Source: Paraburkholderia polaris | GTDB lineage: Bacteria; Pseudomonadota; Gammaproteobacteria; Burkholderiales; Burkholderiaceae | Assembly (NCBI RefSeq): GCF_012927345.1 | Contig: NZ_JABBGJ010000016.1 | Location: 112,721-176,720, forward strand | Direction of reading: 5' to 3' | Length of the DNA stretch: 64,000 bases | Notes under the pieces: generated by a model | Database searches by the model: none | Told to the model about the DNA's origin: nothing | Seen by the model: only the letters and a program-made list of their open reading frames with translations | Part shown: piece after piece, positions 52,152-61,693 of the stretch | Position numbering within the stretch: position 1 is the stretch's first letter | Layout of the letters: the number at the start of each line of letters is the position of its first letter | Program-made: the position numbers and the translations under genes

Positions 52152-53291
52152 TTAGAAGCTGTGTCGGATGCCCACGCGCACCGCGACCTGATTCGGCGTC
52201 GACGAAGGTGACAGATAAGTCAGATCCGCTACCGCAGCGTGTCCCGTCGAATCGACGCCGCTGGCGCGTTGCCAGGCAACGATCAGGTAAGTGAAAGTAC
52301 GTTTGGAAAATGAATACTCGGACCCCGCCGCCAGCTGGTTGTAGTGCGCATGCGGTGACGACGTGTAGTCGTAGGTCAGACCCGCCATGACAGCCGGTGT
52401 GAAGCTATGACTGACGAACGCTTCGTACGAGCCGAGTGCCGCAGAACCCTGGAACGTGGTGCTGGTGGTCGCTACTGCGTTGCTGAAGCGCGTGTCGGTG
52501 TAAAGCGCGCCCAATGTCGTGGCGCCGAACTGATAGTTGCCGGCTACTCCGAGCGTCTGCATGCTGTGCGCGGTGGCGTAGCCGCTATAAATCGGGTTCG
52601 TTACAGGATTCGTAAACGCCTCGCCGGCTGTCGCTCCCGTGGTGCCGTCAAATCGCGTCACTGCCGGGTTGTTCACATAGAGATAGGCGGCCGCCAGCTT
52701 CAGCGGACCGTTCGCATAGCTCAGGCCGAAGCCGTACTGCCGCGAGTCGCCGACCGAACCCGGCACGCCACCGAAACTATAGAGCGCGCCCGCCGTGATG
52801 CCGCGATACGTCGGACTCACGTACTTGATCGCGTTGCTGACGGGATACGTGCCCCAGATTCCGTCCACATCGCCCGCATGCGACGACAGCGAGCCGCCGA
52901 ACGCCAGCGATGAAGTCAGCGGCTGGAGATTGGTCACCATGAAGTCATACTGCCGCCCAAGGCGCACGCTGCCGTAGTTTCCGGACAAGCCCACATATGA
53001 CTGACGGCCGAACAACCGGCCGTTATAGCCGAGCTTGCCGCTATTTACGTCATAGCCGCTCTCGAGCTGGAAGATTGCGCTCATGCCGCCGCCTAGATCC
53101 TCACTGCCCAGCAGGCCAAACTTGCTTCCGCCCATACCACCGCTGAAGGTCTGGTAATTGGCATGGCCGCCCTGATTGTTGGTGTAGGTAATGCCATCGT
53201 CGGCGACGCCGTAGAGGGTCACGCTGCTTTGCGCCTGAGCGACCTCTGCAAGGCAGGCCAGCGCTATTAGGACAACTATTTTTTTGCTCAC
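52152..53291 (-). CDS. Outer-membrane porin (Gram-negative trimeric, Burkholderia type)
   Basis: A 379-residue porin of the Porin_4 family. A 20-residue signal peptide (VLIALACLAEVAQA|QSSVTLYG) is followed by the 16-strand barrel: GVADDGITYTNNQGGHANYQ, GSKFGLLGSEDLGGGMSAIF, QLESGYDVNSGKLGYNGRLF and GRQSYVGLSGNYGSVRLGRQ, ending in the strand VAVRVGIRHSF with the terminal Phe needed for barrel insertion. It could admit the substrate of the adjacent CoxLMS/ABC operon, 189 bp upstream on the same strand. Confidence 0.94.
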   Translation of the reverse strand: MSKKIVVLIALACLAEVAQAQSSVTLYGVADDGITYTNNQGGHANYQTFSGGMGGSKFGLLGSEDLGGGMSAIFQLESGYDVNSGKLGYNGRLFGRQSYVGLSGNYGSVRLGRQYDFMVTNLQPLTSSLAFGGSLSSHAGDVDGIWGTYPVSNAIKYVSPTYRGITAGALYSFGGVPGSVGDSRQYGFGLSYANGPLKLAAAYLYVNNPAVTRFDGTTGATAGEAFTNPVTNPIYSGYATAHSMQTLGVAGNYQFGATTLGALYTDTRFSNAVATTSTTFQGSAALGSYEAFVSHSFTPAVMAGLTYDYTSSPHAHYNQLAAGSEYSFSKRTFTYLIVAWQRASGVDSTGHAAVADLTYLSPSSTPNQVAVRVGIRHSF

Positions 53292-53479
53292 GAGAAATCC
53301 TGTCGAATGAAAAAGTTGATTTGATCAAACGCTGAACTACAGAACGAACAAGGTTGCCACTGGAACGGCTTGTGATCCACGCGCAGCGCGCTCACGCATT
53401 GCAGCGCCGAGGCTCTTTACTTCTCAAAGCGGTGCCCGGTCTGCATGCAGGCCGGGCGCCACCATCGCAACGCGGACCG

Positions 53480-54145
53480 TCAGGCCGCGTGCCCAATCAG
53501 AAATCCCACCAGCAAACCGAGCACCCCCGAACCTGCACCGACCAGCCAGACCCGCAGACCCGATGCCGGGCCGGGTTTGGGCGTGACGGCGGACGGCTTC
53601 GTGTCGCCATGCGCCTGAGGTTGCACGCCGCGGGTGAGTGGCGCGTCGTCCGGCTGTGTCTGCGGCGCCGGCTCGACAACTTGCATGGCGTCCACGGGCG
53701 CCGCCTCCTTTTCGATGTGCGCCTTCAGCGCGCCGAAGAAGGCGTCGAGATTCTTGCCCGCCGCGGACTGAATCAGGCGGGACCCCACGCTCATTAGCTT
53801 TCCGCCGATTTCGACATCCGCGTCGTATGCGAGCACCGTGGTCTCGGCTTCCGGTTCGAGTTGCACGCGCGCGGTGACCTTCGCAAAGCCAACTGCGCCC
53901 GCATTGCCCGTGCCGACGATCGTGTAAGCCCTGGGTGGATCAAGATCCGACAGCTCCACATTGCTTTTGAAGGTCGCCGCCACCGGACCCACGCGAATCT
54001 GCACGGTCGACTCGAAATGCCGGTCGTCCAACATCGCGAGCGATTTACACCCGGGCAGGCACGCCTCGAGCACGGCGGGATCGTTCAGCGCACGCCACAC
54101 GGCCTCGGGTCGTGCGGGGAGAATGCATTGATCAGCTAGCTTCAT
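53480..54145 (-). CDS. coxG: CoxG-like SRPBCC protein with C-terminal membrane anchor
   Basis: A 221-residue carbon-monoxide-dehydrogenase subunit G homologue: an SRPBCC/START-like domain (MKLADQCILPARPEAVWRAL, CLPGCKSLAMLDDRHFESTV) and KFAKVTARVQLEPE-type strands, a low-complexity linker, then a C-terminal membrane helix (GLRVWLVGAGSGVLGLLVGF, about 196-219). In Oligotropha CoxG recruits the CO dehydrogenase to the membrane. Here it is the last gene of a minus-strand operon (9 bp after the dehydrogenase), so it probably anchors the linked molybdenum hydroxylase. Confidence 0.85.
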   Translation of the reverse strand: MKLADQCILPARPEAVWRALNDPAVLEACLPGCKSLAMLDDRHFESTVQIRVGPVAATFKSNVELSDLDPPRAYTIVGTGNAGAVGFAKVTARVQLEPEAETTVLAYDADVEIGGKLMSVGSRLIQSAAGKNLDAFFGALKAHIEKEAAPVDAMQVVEPAPQTQPDDAPLTRGVQPQAHGDTKPSAVTPKPGPASGLRVWLVGAGSGVLGLLVGFLIGHAA

Positions 54146-54154
54146 CGCGGCTCC

Positions 54155-55036
54155 TCAGCATTCGTAGAGTTTGAAGAGCGCCTGGGTGCCGTTGCGCGTA
54201 AAACCTTGCTCGGCGAGCTCCTGATAAAGACTGCGCACCAGGTCCAGCCCCGGCAACTCACATCCCATGTGAGCCGCTTCCTCATGCGCAATCCGCATGT
54301 CCTTGATGAAATGCTCGATAAAGAAGCCAGGCGCGAAATCGCCTTTCGCAATGCGCGGCCCCATGTTATTCAACTGGAAGCCGCCAGCCGCGCCGCCGCC
54401 GATCGCGCTCAACACGGTCTGCGCATCCAGCCCGGCGCTGCGCGCATAGGCCAGGCCTTCGCACACGCCCAGCATCGTCGATGCGATCACGATCTGATTG
54501 CACAGCTTGGTGTGCTGACCCGCACCCGGTCCGCCTTGCAGCACGATGTTCGTGCCGAGGCAGCGCAGCATCGGCTCGACCCGCGCGAGCACATCGGCCG
54601 CGCCGCCCACCATGATAGACAGCCGCCCCTCGCGCGCGCCGACATCGCCGCCCGAAACCGGCGCGTCCAGCACGTGCACGCCGCGGGCTGCAGCATGCGT
54701 GGCTAGCTCTTCGGCCAGTTGCGGGCTCGAGGTCGTCATGTCGATCAGCACGGCATCGCGCCGCGCGTTCGCGATCAGACCGTCGTCGCCGAGGTACAGC
54801 GCGCTCACGTCGTCAGGCGTGCCGACGATCGTGATGACCACGTCGGAGGCTTCAGCGAGCGCCTTCGGGGTGGCGTGCCAGGATGCGCCCGCCTCGATGA
54901 GCGGCTCGGCCTTCGCACGCGTACGGTTATAGACGTGTAGCGGATAGCCGGCTGCGGCGAGCCGCGCCGCCATCGAGGCGCCCATGATGCCGAGGCCGAT
55001 AAAGCCGATAGCAGGTTTGATTGCAGATTGATTCAT
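54155..55036 (-). CDS. NAD(P)-dependent 3-hydroxyacid dehydrogenase, GarR/tartronate-semialdehyde-reductase type
   Basis: A 293-residue beta-hydroxyacid dehydrogenase. The Rossmann start is IGFIGLGIMGASMAARLAAA with the pattern YNRTRAKAEPL, then LDAPVSGGDVGAREGRLSIM and the catalytic Lys in GAGQHTKLCNQIVIAS. Family substrates are tartronate semialdehyde, 3-hydroxyisobutyrate and similar acids. It lies 15 bp after the large molybdenum-hydroxylase subunit and 9 bp before coxG, inside the same operon, so it is likely to act on a product of that pathway. Confidence 0.9.
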   Translation of the reverse strand: MNQSAIKPAIGFIGLGIMGASMAARLAAAGYPLHVYNRTRAKAEPLIEAGASWHATPKALAEASDVVITIVGTPDDVSALYLGDDGLIANARRDAVLIDMTTSSPQLAEELATHAAARGVHVLDAPVSGGDVGAREGRLSIMVGGAADVLARVEPMLRCLGTNIVLQGGPGAGQHTKLCNQIVIASTMLGVCEGLAYARSAGLDAQTVLSAIGGGAAGGFQLNNMGPRIAKGDFAPGFFIEHFIKDMRIAHEEAAHMGCELPGLDLVRSLYQELAEQGFTRNGTQALFKLYEC

Positions 55037-55051
55037 GATTGTCTGATCCGG

Positions 55052-57406
55052 TCAGAGTTTGTCGCGCAACAGGTCGCGCAACAGCATAGGAGTCAAAGGA
55101 TGACGGTCGGCGACCACGCCGAATGGCGCTAGCGCGTCGTTCACGGCGTTGGTCAAGGCGCCGAGCGCGCCCATCACGCCGCCTTCGGCCATCCCTTTGA
55201 TGCCCGCCGCCGTCGCGCGGCTAGGCGTATGCAACGGGATGATCTCGAAGTTGGGTAATTCGGTCGACGTGGCGATCAGGTAGTCGGCAAGCGAGCCGGT
55301 CACGTTCTGTCCCGTTTCGTCGTAGCGCGTATGTTCGAACAACGCGCCGGACAATCCCATCGCCACTGCGCCGTGTTGCTGCCCTGTCACCACGGTGGGA
55401 TTGAGCAGCGTGCCGCAGTCTTCGGCGATCACGTAGCGCGCAAAATGGATCGCACCGGTGGTTACGTCCACCTCGATCTCGCATCCGTGCGTCGAATTCG
55501 AGTAGGTCATCGGCGGCGGATCGTAGGTCAGGTGAAACTCGAGGCCAGGCGTGAGGCCCTCCGGCAGCGAAGTCGGATCCATGTAGGCACTCCGCGCCAC
55601 GTCGGCGAGCGTTAGACCCGCGTCGACCCACGTGTCGCCGCTACGGCGCTCGACGCGCGCATCGACAAGCCGAAGCGAGTCGCTGTCCGGCAGCTCGAGA
55701 CAACCGGCGGCAATGGCGAGCACCTTGCGGCGCGCATCCAGCGCGCACAAATAAAGCGCGCCGCCGCCCGCCGTGCCACTGCGGGCGCCGCGGCTGCCCA
55801 TTCCGTATGGCGCGATATCGGTGTGGCCCAGATGAATACGCACGCTCGACGGATGCACACCGAGACCTTCGGCTACCGCGTTGGCCATCGCACTTTCATA
55901 GCCCTGTCCGCTGGGGCCGAGACCCACCGAGGCGTTCACGACACCACTCGGCTCGATACGGATCCAGCTTGCCTCGTGTCCCGAGCCCGGAATGCCGGCC
56001 GATTTATAGAAGCGCGAACCGTACGTCGTCGGCTCGACCACATTGCACAAGCCAAGCCCAAGATAGCGGCCGGCCGCCCGCGCGGCCTGCTGCCGTGCGC
56101 GAAACGCGTCGTAGTCGAAGGCCGCCAGCACCGCCTCAAAGGTTTGCGACGGCGTGATGTCGGCCAGCAATTCGCCGGTGGCCGTGCGGTACGGCAATTC
56201 TTCCGGCGTCAACAGGTTGCGGCGGCGTACTTCGACCGGATCCAGCTTCAGTTCGCGCGCAATCGCTTCCATCGTGCCTTCCATGACCCAGCTGGTGATG
56301 GACATCGGCGCGCGCATGGGTGCATTGCCGCACTTGTGACTGAGCACGATCTTCACGTCGAACGCGTAGTGCTGCAGCCGGTACGGTCCGCTCAACACCA
56401 TCGCGACGACGCGCGCGAGGTAGTTCGCCGGAAAGAAGCAATACGCGCCGAAGTCTTCGCGCATCTCCAGATCGAGCGCGAGCAACGTGCCATGCTCATC
56501 CACCGCGGCGCGCGTGCGGCAGAAGTCTTCGCGCGAATTGGCCGCTGCGGTCAGATTCTCGAGACGGTCTTCGCGCCAGCGCACCGGCCGCTTCAGATGA
56601 CGCGCGAGTGCAGCCACGGTCAACTCTTCGCGGTACAAGGCGATTTTCTGGCCGAACGACCCGCCGACATCGGGCGAAATCACCGTCACCTGGGACTCGC
56701 TGAGCCTGAGCCGTTGCGCGAGCTGAGTGCGCAAAGGATGCGGCACCTGGGTTCCGATGTGGAACGTCAGGTGGTCGCGCCCGGCATCCCAGACTGCTGC
56801 GCAACCGCGCGTTTCGATGGGCACATGGGTCTGCCGCTGCTGCTGAAAGGTCGCCTCGATCACGCGGTAAGCTTGCTGGCTCGCGCGCTGCGGATCGCCG
56901 TTCGAGTACGTCTGGTGCGACACCAGGTTGCCGGGCACGCCGGGGTCGACTTGCGCGGCATCGGCTTCGAGCGCCTGCCACATATCGGTCACCACAGGCA
57001 ACGGCTCGAACTCGACCACGACCTGCTCCGCCGCATCTTCCGCGAGGTACCGGTCCGTGGCGACCACACACGCGACAAGATCGCCCTGAAAGCGCACGAT
57101 GTCGGTCGGCATCGTCGCGAACTCGACTGGCAACAAGCCCTCGATCGGCGCGGCAACACGCATCGGCGTGGTCCACTGCGCCAGCTCCCGGCCAGTGACG
57201 ACGGTCACGACACCGGGCATGCCAGCAGCCGCGGCAGTATCCACTGAAACGATCCGCGCATGCGCATGCGGCGAGCGCACAAAGCACACATGCAGGGCGC
57301 CCGCGATTTCGATATCGTCGAGATAGCGGCCATAGCCCGTCAGGAGGCGATAGTCTTCGGTGCGCGGCACCGCCTTGTTGAGGTAGCGAAACGTCTGCTC
57401 AGACAT
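55052..57406 (-). CDS. Molybdopterin-containing large subunit, xanthine/CO dehydrogenase family
   Basis: A 784-residue aldehyde-oxidase/xanthine-dehydrogenase-type large subunit. Visible parts: the N-terminal small domain (RYLDDIEIAGALHVCFVRSP), SPDVGGSFGQKIALYREELT with the conserved GGxFGQK (about 245-255), and GMAEGGVMGALGALTNAVND near the end with the catalytic-type Glu of AEGG. The active-site loop near residues 356-369 reads SHKCGNAPMRAPMS; it has neither AYxCSFR of form I CO dehydrogenases nor AYRGAGR of form II. So it is probably not a CO dehydrogenase but an aldehyde or heterocycle oxidising relative. It starts 8 bp inside the small-subunit gene's end. Confidence 0.9.
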   Translation of the reverse strand: MSEQTFRYLNKAVPRTEDYRLLTGYGRYLDDIEIAGALHVCFVRSPHAHARIVSVDTAAAAGMPGVVTVVTGRELAQWTTPMRVAAPIEGLLPVEFATMPTDIVRFQGDLVACVVATDRYLAEDAAEQVVVEFEPLPVVTDMWQALEADAAQVDPGVPGNLVSHQTYSNGDPQRASQQAYRVIEATFQQQRQTHVPIETRGCAAVWDAGRDHLTFHIGTQVPHPLRTQLAQRLRLSESQVTVISPDVGGSFGQKIALYREELTVAALARHLKRPVRWREDRLENLTAAANSREDFCRTRAAVDEHGTLLALDLEMREDFGAYCFFPANYLARVVAMVLSGPYRLQHYAFDVKIVLSHKCGNAPMRAPMSITSWVMEGTMEAIARELKLDPVEVRRRNLLTPEELPYRTATGELLADITPSQTFEAVLAAFDYDAFRARQQAARAAGRYLGLGLCNVVEPTTYGSRFYKSAGIPGSGHEASWIRIEPSGVVNASVGLGPSGQGYESAMANAVAEGLGVHPSSVRIHLGHTDIAPYGMGSRGARSGTAGGGALYLCALDARRKVLAIAAGCLELPDSDSLRLVDARVERRSGDTWVDAGLTLADVARSAYMDPTSLPEGLTPGLEFHLTYDPPPMTYSNSTHGCEIEVDVTTGAIHFARYVIAEDCGTLLNPTVVTGQQHGAVAMGLSGALFEHTRYDETGQNVTGSLADYLIATSTELPNFEIIPLHTPSRATAAGIKGMAEGGVMGALGALTNAVNDALAPFGVVADRHPLTPMLLRDLLRDKL

Positions 57407-57887
57407 CGGCGGTCTCCCCGCGCATCCGCTCAGCCGCGATCAGGATCGCGCGCACGATGTTCTGGTACCCCGTGCAGCGGCACAGGTTGCCGGAAAGCGC
57501 CTCGCGCACCTCGGCCTCAGATGGGCTTGGGTGCTCGCGCAGATAAGCCTCGAAGGTCATCACGATGCCCGGCGTGCAAAAGCCGCACTGCAGGCCATGA
57601 CACTCATGCATCGCCTGTTGAAGCGGCGAGAGGCGGCCATCCTGCGCGACGGCTTCGATCGTGGTGATCTGCACTTCGTCCATCTGAACGGCGTACGCGA
57701 GGCACGAGCGCGCCGGACGTCCGTCGATCAGCACCGTGCATGCGCCGCATACGCCGTGCTCGCAGCCGACGTGCGTGCCAGTCAGCCGGCAGTCTTCACG
57801 AAGCGCATCGGAAAGGAGCTTGCGAGGCTCGCATTGCACTTCGTGATGGGTACCGTTCACACTGAGATAAATTGCTTTCTTTTCCAT
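57399..57887 (-). CDS. [2Fe-2S] iron-sulfur small subunit of a molybdenum hydroxylase
   Basis: A 162-residue two-cluster iron-sulfur protein. The N-terminal ferredoxin domain carries THVGCEHGVCGACTVLIDGR and the following cysteine in PARSC, and the C-terminal four-helix domain has GLQCGFCTPGIVM and GNLCRCTGYQNI, giving the eight cysteines needed for two [2Fe-2S] clusters. It passes electrons between the molybdenum site and FAD. Its gene lies 3 bp after the FAD-subunit stop and overlaps the large-subunit gene by 8 bp. The order medium, small, large is that of CO-dehydrogenase-like operons. Confidence 0.94.
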   Translation of the reverse strand: MEKKAIYLSVNGTHHEVQCEPRKLLSDALREDCRLTGTHVGCEHGVCGACTVLIDGRPARSCLAYAVQMDEVQITTIEAVAQDGRLSPLQQAMHECHGLQCGFCTPGIVMTFEAYLREHPSPSEAEVREALSGNLCRCTGYQNIVRAILIAAERMRGETADV

Positions 57888-57890
57888 AAC

Positions 57891-58766
57891 TCACTTCGAG
57901 GTCGTGTTGGCCGGCTGCGTCGCACGTTGCAACGCGCGCGCCGTGAGCGCCCTGACGAGGTCGCGCCGGTACGCGGCGCTGATGTCCGGTTGATCGTACG
58001 GATCGATAGCGCCGGCCACCGCGTCGGCGATTGCAGCCAGCGTCGGCGCATCGACCGGCGCGCCGAGGAAGTCCGCAGCAAGTTCGTTCAGCACGAGCGG
58101 CGCATCCGCCACGCCGCCGAGGCCAATGCGCAGGCTGGAGAATCTGTTGCCGTCGACGACGGCGGTGAGTGCGCAAGCCGCAATCGCGAAGTCGCCGTGC
58201 CGCCTGCTAAAGAGTTCAAATGCGTGCCGCTCGCCCGGGCGTGCAACCGGAAAATACACGGCTCGAATGATTTCTTCGGCGGCGAGATCGGTCGTCATCA
58301 CGGCAATCAGGAACTCACCGGCCGGCACCTCACGGCTGCCGTCCGGTCCGGCGATCTCGATGCGCGCACCGAGCGTGCTTGCAATGAGCGGCATTTGCGC
58401 AGCAGGATCCGCATGCGCAAGGCTGCCCCCAAGCGTGCCGCGCTGGCGGATCGCGTAGTGTCCGATGGTCGCGGCCGCTTCCGCGAGCAGCGGACAAGCG
58501 GCGCGCACCGTGTTGTTAGTGGCCACTTCGTGATGGCGCGTCATCGCGCCAATGGATAGCGAATCACCCGCAAGCGTCACGCCGCTGAGTTGCGGCAATG
58601 CGTTGAGGTCGATCAGATGCGCCGGCTGCGCAAAGCGCATGTTCATCATCGGCGCGAGGCTTTGCCCGCCCGCGATGACCTTGGCGTCAAAGCCGTGCAG
58701 CGCGAGCAGCGACAGCGCATCTTCAAGCGTGTGAGGCCGGTGATACGAAAATACTGCGGGTTTCAT
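57891..58766 (-). CDS. FAD-binding medium subunit of a molybdenum hydroxylase
   Basis: A 291-residue CoxM/FAD_binding_5 protein: KVIAGGQSLAPMMNMRFAQP (the AGGQS FAD motif), TIGHYAIRQRGTLGGSLAHA and AHADPAAQMP (second FAD motif TLGGSxAHADP), then the C-terminal CO_deh_flav domain. Its ATG overlaps the ABC ATPase stop (ATGA at 58763-58766), so the molybdenum hydroxylase is translationally coupled to the sugar-type transporter. The longer open frame upstream is antisense-like and is rejected as start because MKPAVFSYHRP is the family N-terminus. Confidence 0.93.
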   Translation of the reverse strand: MKPAVFSYHRPHTLEDALSLLALHGFDAKVIAGGQSLAPMMNMRFAQPAHLIDLNALPQLSGVTLAGDSLSIGAMTRHHEVATNNTVRAACPLLAEAAATIGHYAIRQRGTLGGSLAHADPAAQMPLIASTLGARIEIAGPDGSREVPAGEFLIAVMTTDLAAEEIIRAVYFPVARPGERHAFELFSRRHGDFAIAACALTAVVDGNRFSSLRIGLGGVADAPLVLNELAADFLGAPVDAPTLAAIADAVAGAIDPYDQPDISAAYRRDLVRALTARALQRATQPANTTSK

Positions 58767-59866
58767 GCGTTTTGTGCCTTCAGATTCACGCCGCTCACCT
58801 GATCGAAAAGGTGCAGACGGCGGCGGTTGATCGACAGAGTCACGCGTTCGCCGACCTTGCAGGAACGCTCCTTGCCGACACGAAAAAACATCGACTGCCC
58901 CAAACATTGCAAGCCGATAAACTGATCGGAGCCGACCGGCAGCAACGAAGCGATGTCGCCCGTCAGCGAACAATCGGTCGCGTCGCCATGCTCGTCGATG
59001 TCCTCGGCACGAATGCCGACCGACACGGCCCGGCCACTGCATCCTGCAAGCAGGCACTGCGTCTCCTCATCGAGGGCGAGCGAAAGATCGCCGCTGCGAA
59101 AACGCAAACCGTGGTCGCCTTGCATCAGCATGCCGTCAATAAAGTTGATCGGCGGGCTGCCGAGGAAATTGGCGACGAATTTATTGGCTGGCCGCTCATA
59201 GATGTCGTCGGGCGAGCCGATCTGCTGCACGACGCCCTGGCGCATCACGACGATGCGGTCGGCGAGCGTCAGCGCTTCGGCCTGATCGTGCGTCACGTAC
59301 ACGAAGGTCGTCTGCATCGACTGATGCAACGCCTTGATGCTCGCGCGCATCGACACGCGCAGCGCCGCGTCGAGGTTCGACAGCGGTTCATCCATCAGAA
59401 AGACGGCAGGCTGGCGCACCATCGCGCGGCCCAGCGCGACACGCTGGCGCTGCCCGCCCGACAGCTGCCCAGGCCGCCGGTCCAGCAGATGCTCGATCTC
59501 AAGCGACTTTGCAGCCGCGCGCACTCGCGTATCGATCTCCTGTGGCGGATATTTGCGCATCCGCAAGCCGAAGGCGATGTTGTCGTACACGTTCTTGTGC
59601 GGGTACAGCGCGTAGCTTTGAAACACCATCGCCACATCGCGCCGGTGCGCCGGCAAGCCGTTCACCTCGACATCGTCGAACCGCAAGCTGCCCTGAGTGA
59701 CCTCTTCCAGTCCGGCGATCATGTTGAGCGTCGTCGACTTGCCGCAGCCGGACGGTCCGAGCAGAACGAGGAACTCCTTGTCCTCGATCCGCAGATTCAG
59801 GTTGTCCAATGCGACATGCCCGTTCGCATACTGCTTGCCCACCTGCTTGAATTCGATTTGAGCCAT
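58763..59866 (-). CDS. ABC transporter ATP-binding protein, MalK/UgpC type
   Basis: A 367-residue ATPase of the CUT1 sugar transporter class. Walker A LLGPSGCGKSTTLN (about 35-48), the signature LSGGQRQRVALGRA, Walker B VFLMDEPLSNLD and the switch His in VYVTHDQAEALTLADRIVVM are all intact. A C-terminal regulatory TOBE domain (about 240-367) is present. It powers the two permeases that lie just upstream and is fused by a 4-bp overlap to the FAD-subunit gene. CUT1 systems import oligosaccharides, glycerol phosphates and polyols. Confidence 0.95.
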   Translation of the reverse strand: MAQIEFKQVGKQYANGHVALDNLNLRIEDKEFLVLLGPSGCGKSTTLNMIAGLEEVTQGSLRFDDVEVNGLPAHRRDVAMVFQSYALYPHKNVYDNIAFGLRMRKYPPQEIDTRVRAAAKSLEIEHLLDRRPGQLSGGQRQRVALGRAMVRQPAVFLMDEPLSNLDAALRVSMRASIKALHQSMQTTFVYVTHDQAEALTLADRIVVMRQGVVQQIGSPDDIYERPANKFVANFLGSPPINFIDGMLMQGDHGLRFRSGDLSLALDEETQCLLAGCSGRAVSVGIRAEDIDEHGDATDCSLTGDIASLLPVGSDQFIGLQCLGQSMFFRVGKERSCKVGERVTLSINRRRLHLFDQVSGVNLKAQNA

Positions 59867-59877
59867 GACCCTTCCCT

Positions 59878-60765
59878 TTAACCCTTTACCGCGCCGGCCG
59901 TCAGACCCGACACGATGTAACGCTCGAATACCACGGCAATGATCACAGGCGGCACGATCGCGACCACGCCGGCTGCGTTGATGAACGAAAAGCTCGTTGT
60001 GAAATCCGACGTGAACGACGCGACGATGATCGGGACGGTTTGCGACGCGGCGGTCTGCGTAAACATCAAAGCGAACAGGAACTCGTTCCAGCTGCTCAGG
60101 AATGTGAACATGATGACGGCGACGAGCGACGGCACCGCAAGCGGCAAAAACACCTTCAGCAACACCTGAATCCGCGAGCAGCCGTCGACCCGAGCCGCCT
60201 TGTCGAGTTCGTCCGGTAGCGATTCGAAATAGCTGAGCAACATGAAGACGCTGAACGGCACCGTGATCGCCAGATAGGTGATGATCAGCGACCCGACGCT
60301 GTCGAGCAGGCCGAGCTTGCGCACGAACAGAAAGAACGGCACGACGAGCGCGATATCGGGAATCACGCGGGTAGCCAGCATGAAATACACCGACAGATCG
60401 CGGCCGATATAACGGATTTTCGCCATCGCATACGCGGCCGGTACGCTGACGAGCAGATTCAGCAACACCACCGCAGCGGCGACCTCGAGGCTATTGCGCA
60501 ACGCCGGCAGCAGGTACTGCGCGGTAGACGGAACGAAGGCAGCGTTGCCGTCGTCGGACGTCGTTCCGGTGCTCGCCGCGACGATCGCCTTGAAGCTGGA
60601 CAGCGTGGGCGGATGGGGAATCCAGTGTGGCGGAATGGAGGTGATATCCGCTTCGCGTTGCAGCGAAGACGACAGCAACCACGCAACCGGCGCCAGCACA
60701 TACAACAACATCACGATTGAACCGGCGAGCAGCGCGAGGCGCTTCAAAAAGAGAGAAGATGACAT
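59878..60765 (-). CDS. ABC transporter permease, MalG type
   Basis: A 295-residue inner-membrane protein with six predicted spans. The N-terminal span is LALLAGSIVMLLYVLAPVAW and the cytoplasmic EAA loop reads ESLPDELDKAARVDGCSRIQ, followed by VLLKVFLPLAVPSLVAVIMF, which fixes it as the MalG partner of a CUT1 system. The gene lies 3 bp after the first permease gene and 11 bp before the ATPase gene. Confidence 0.94.
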   Translation of the reverse strand: MSSSLFLKRLALLAGSIVMLLYVLAPVAWLLSSSLQREADITSIPPHWIPHPPTLSSFKAIVAASTGTTSDDGNAAFVPSTAQYLLPALRNSLEVAAAVVLLNLLVSVPAAYAMAKIRYIGRDLSVYFMLATRVIPDIALVVPFFLFVRKLGLLDSVGSLIITYLAITVPFSVFMLLSYFESLPDELDKAARVDGCSRIQVLLKVFLPLAVPSLVAVIMFTFLSSWNEFLFALMFTQTAASQTVPIIVASFTSDFTTSFSFINAAGVVAIVPPVIIAVVFERYIVSGLTAGAVKG

Positions 60766-60768
60766 CGC

Positions 60769-61686
60769 TTAGAGCCTCTTGCCGAGTAGACGAATAATGG
60801 CGTACGACATCGCAAACGTGGCAAGCGCGAGCACATACGCGACCGCCGCACCGGTGCCGAACGACAGGTTGCGGAACGTCTCGACATAGATGTGCCAGGA
60901 GAGCACGTGCGACGCGTCGGCCGGACCGCCCTCGGTCAGAATGAAGAAGAGGTCGAAGTGCCGCACCGCCATCATCGCTTCGTAGATCATCACGAGCATG
61001 AAACCGGGTTTCAGCGCCGGCAGCGTCACGTGCACGAATCGACTCCACAGGTTGGCGCCGTCTACGCGCGCCGCCCCGTACAGGTCCGCCGGAATGGACT
61101 TCATCGTCACCAGCAGCAGGATGGTCGCGAGCGGCACTTCCTTCCACACGAATGCGTTGCTGATCAGCGCCAGCGTCTTGTGCGTGTCGCCCAGCCACAC
61201 CATGTACTGGCCGATCACGCCCAGTTGCAACAGCAGTCCGTTCAGCGCGCCGTACCCTGAGTCGTAGATCCACTTCCACATCAGACCGTCGACCACATAC
61301 GGAATAGCCCATGGAATCAACAAGGCGGTCGACAGGATGCGCCGGCCGCGAAACTCCTGATTCAGCAATAGCGCCATCAGCGTCGCGATGACCATGATCG
61401 CGAGGACCGACACGACGGTGAACCACGCGGTGCGCTCGACCGCCGCCCAAAACATTGGATCGCGGAAAGTCTGGATGTAGTTGCCGAGGCCGACGAACGA
61501 CACGCTGCTCATGCGCGTCAAATGAATGTCGAACAGGCTCGTCCAGAACGAGTAAAGCACCGGAAACACGGCGACTGCGAGCAGCACCAGCATCATCGGC
61601 GTCAGCAGCAGCATCGCGCTACGCTGATCGGAGGGCGCCACGGAATGTCTGGCAAGCCAGCGGCGGCCCAGGGCTTGAACGCTCAT
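60769..61686 (-). CDS. ABC transporter permease, MalF type
   Basis: A 305-residue permease with six or more spans (LLLTPMMLVLLAVAVFPVLY near the N-terminus, SFWTSLFDIHLTRM). The EAA loop is SIPADLYGAARVDGANLWSR followed by FVHVTLPALKPGFMLVMIYE. It lies 7 bp after the binding-protein gene, 3 bp before the MalG-type gene, and pairs with it. Confidence 0.94.
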   Translation of the reverse strand: MSVQALGRRWLARHSVAPSDQRSAMLLLTPMMLVLLAVAVFPVLYSFWTSLFDIHLTRMSSVSFVGLGNYIQTFRDPMFWAAVERTAWFTVVSVLAIMVIATLMALLLNQEFRGRRILSTALLIPWAIPYVVDGLMWKWIYDSGYGALNGLLLQLGVIGQYMVWLGDTHKTLALISNAFVWKEVPLATILLLVTMKSIPADLYGAARVDGANLWSRFVHVTLPALKPGFMLVMIYEAMMAVRHFDLFFILTEGGPADASHVLSWHIYVETFRNLSFGTGAAVAYVLALATFAMSYAIIRLLGKRL

Positions 61687-61693
61687 ATCGACC

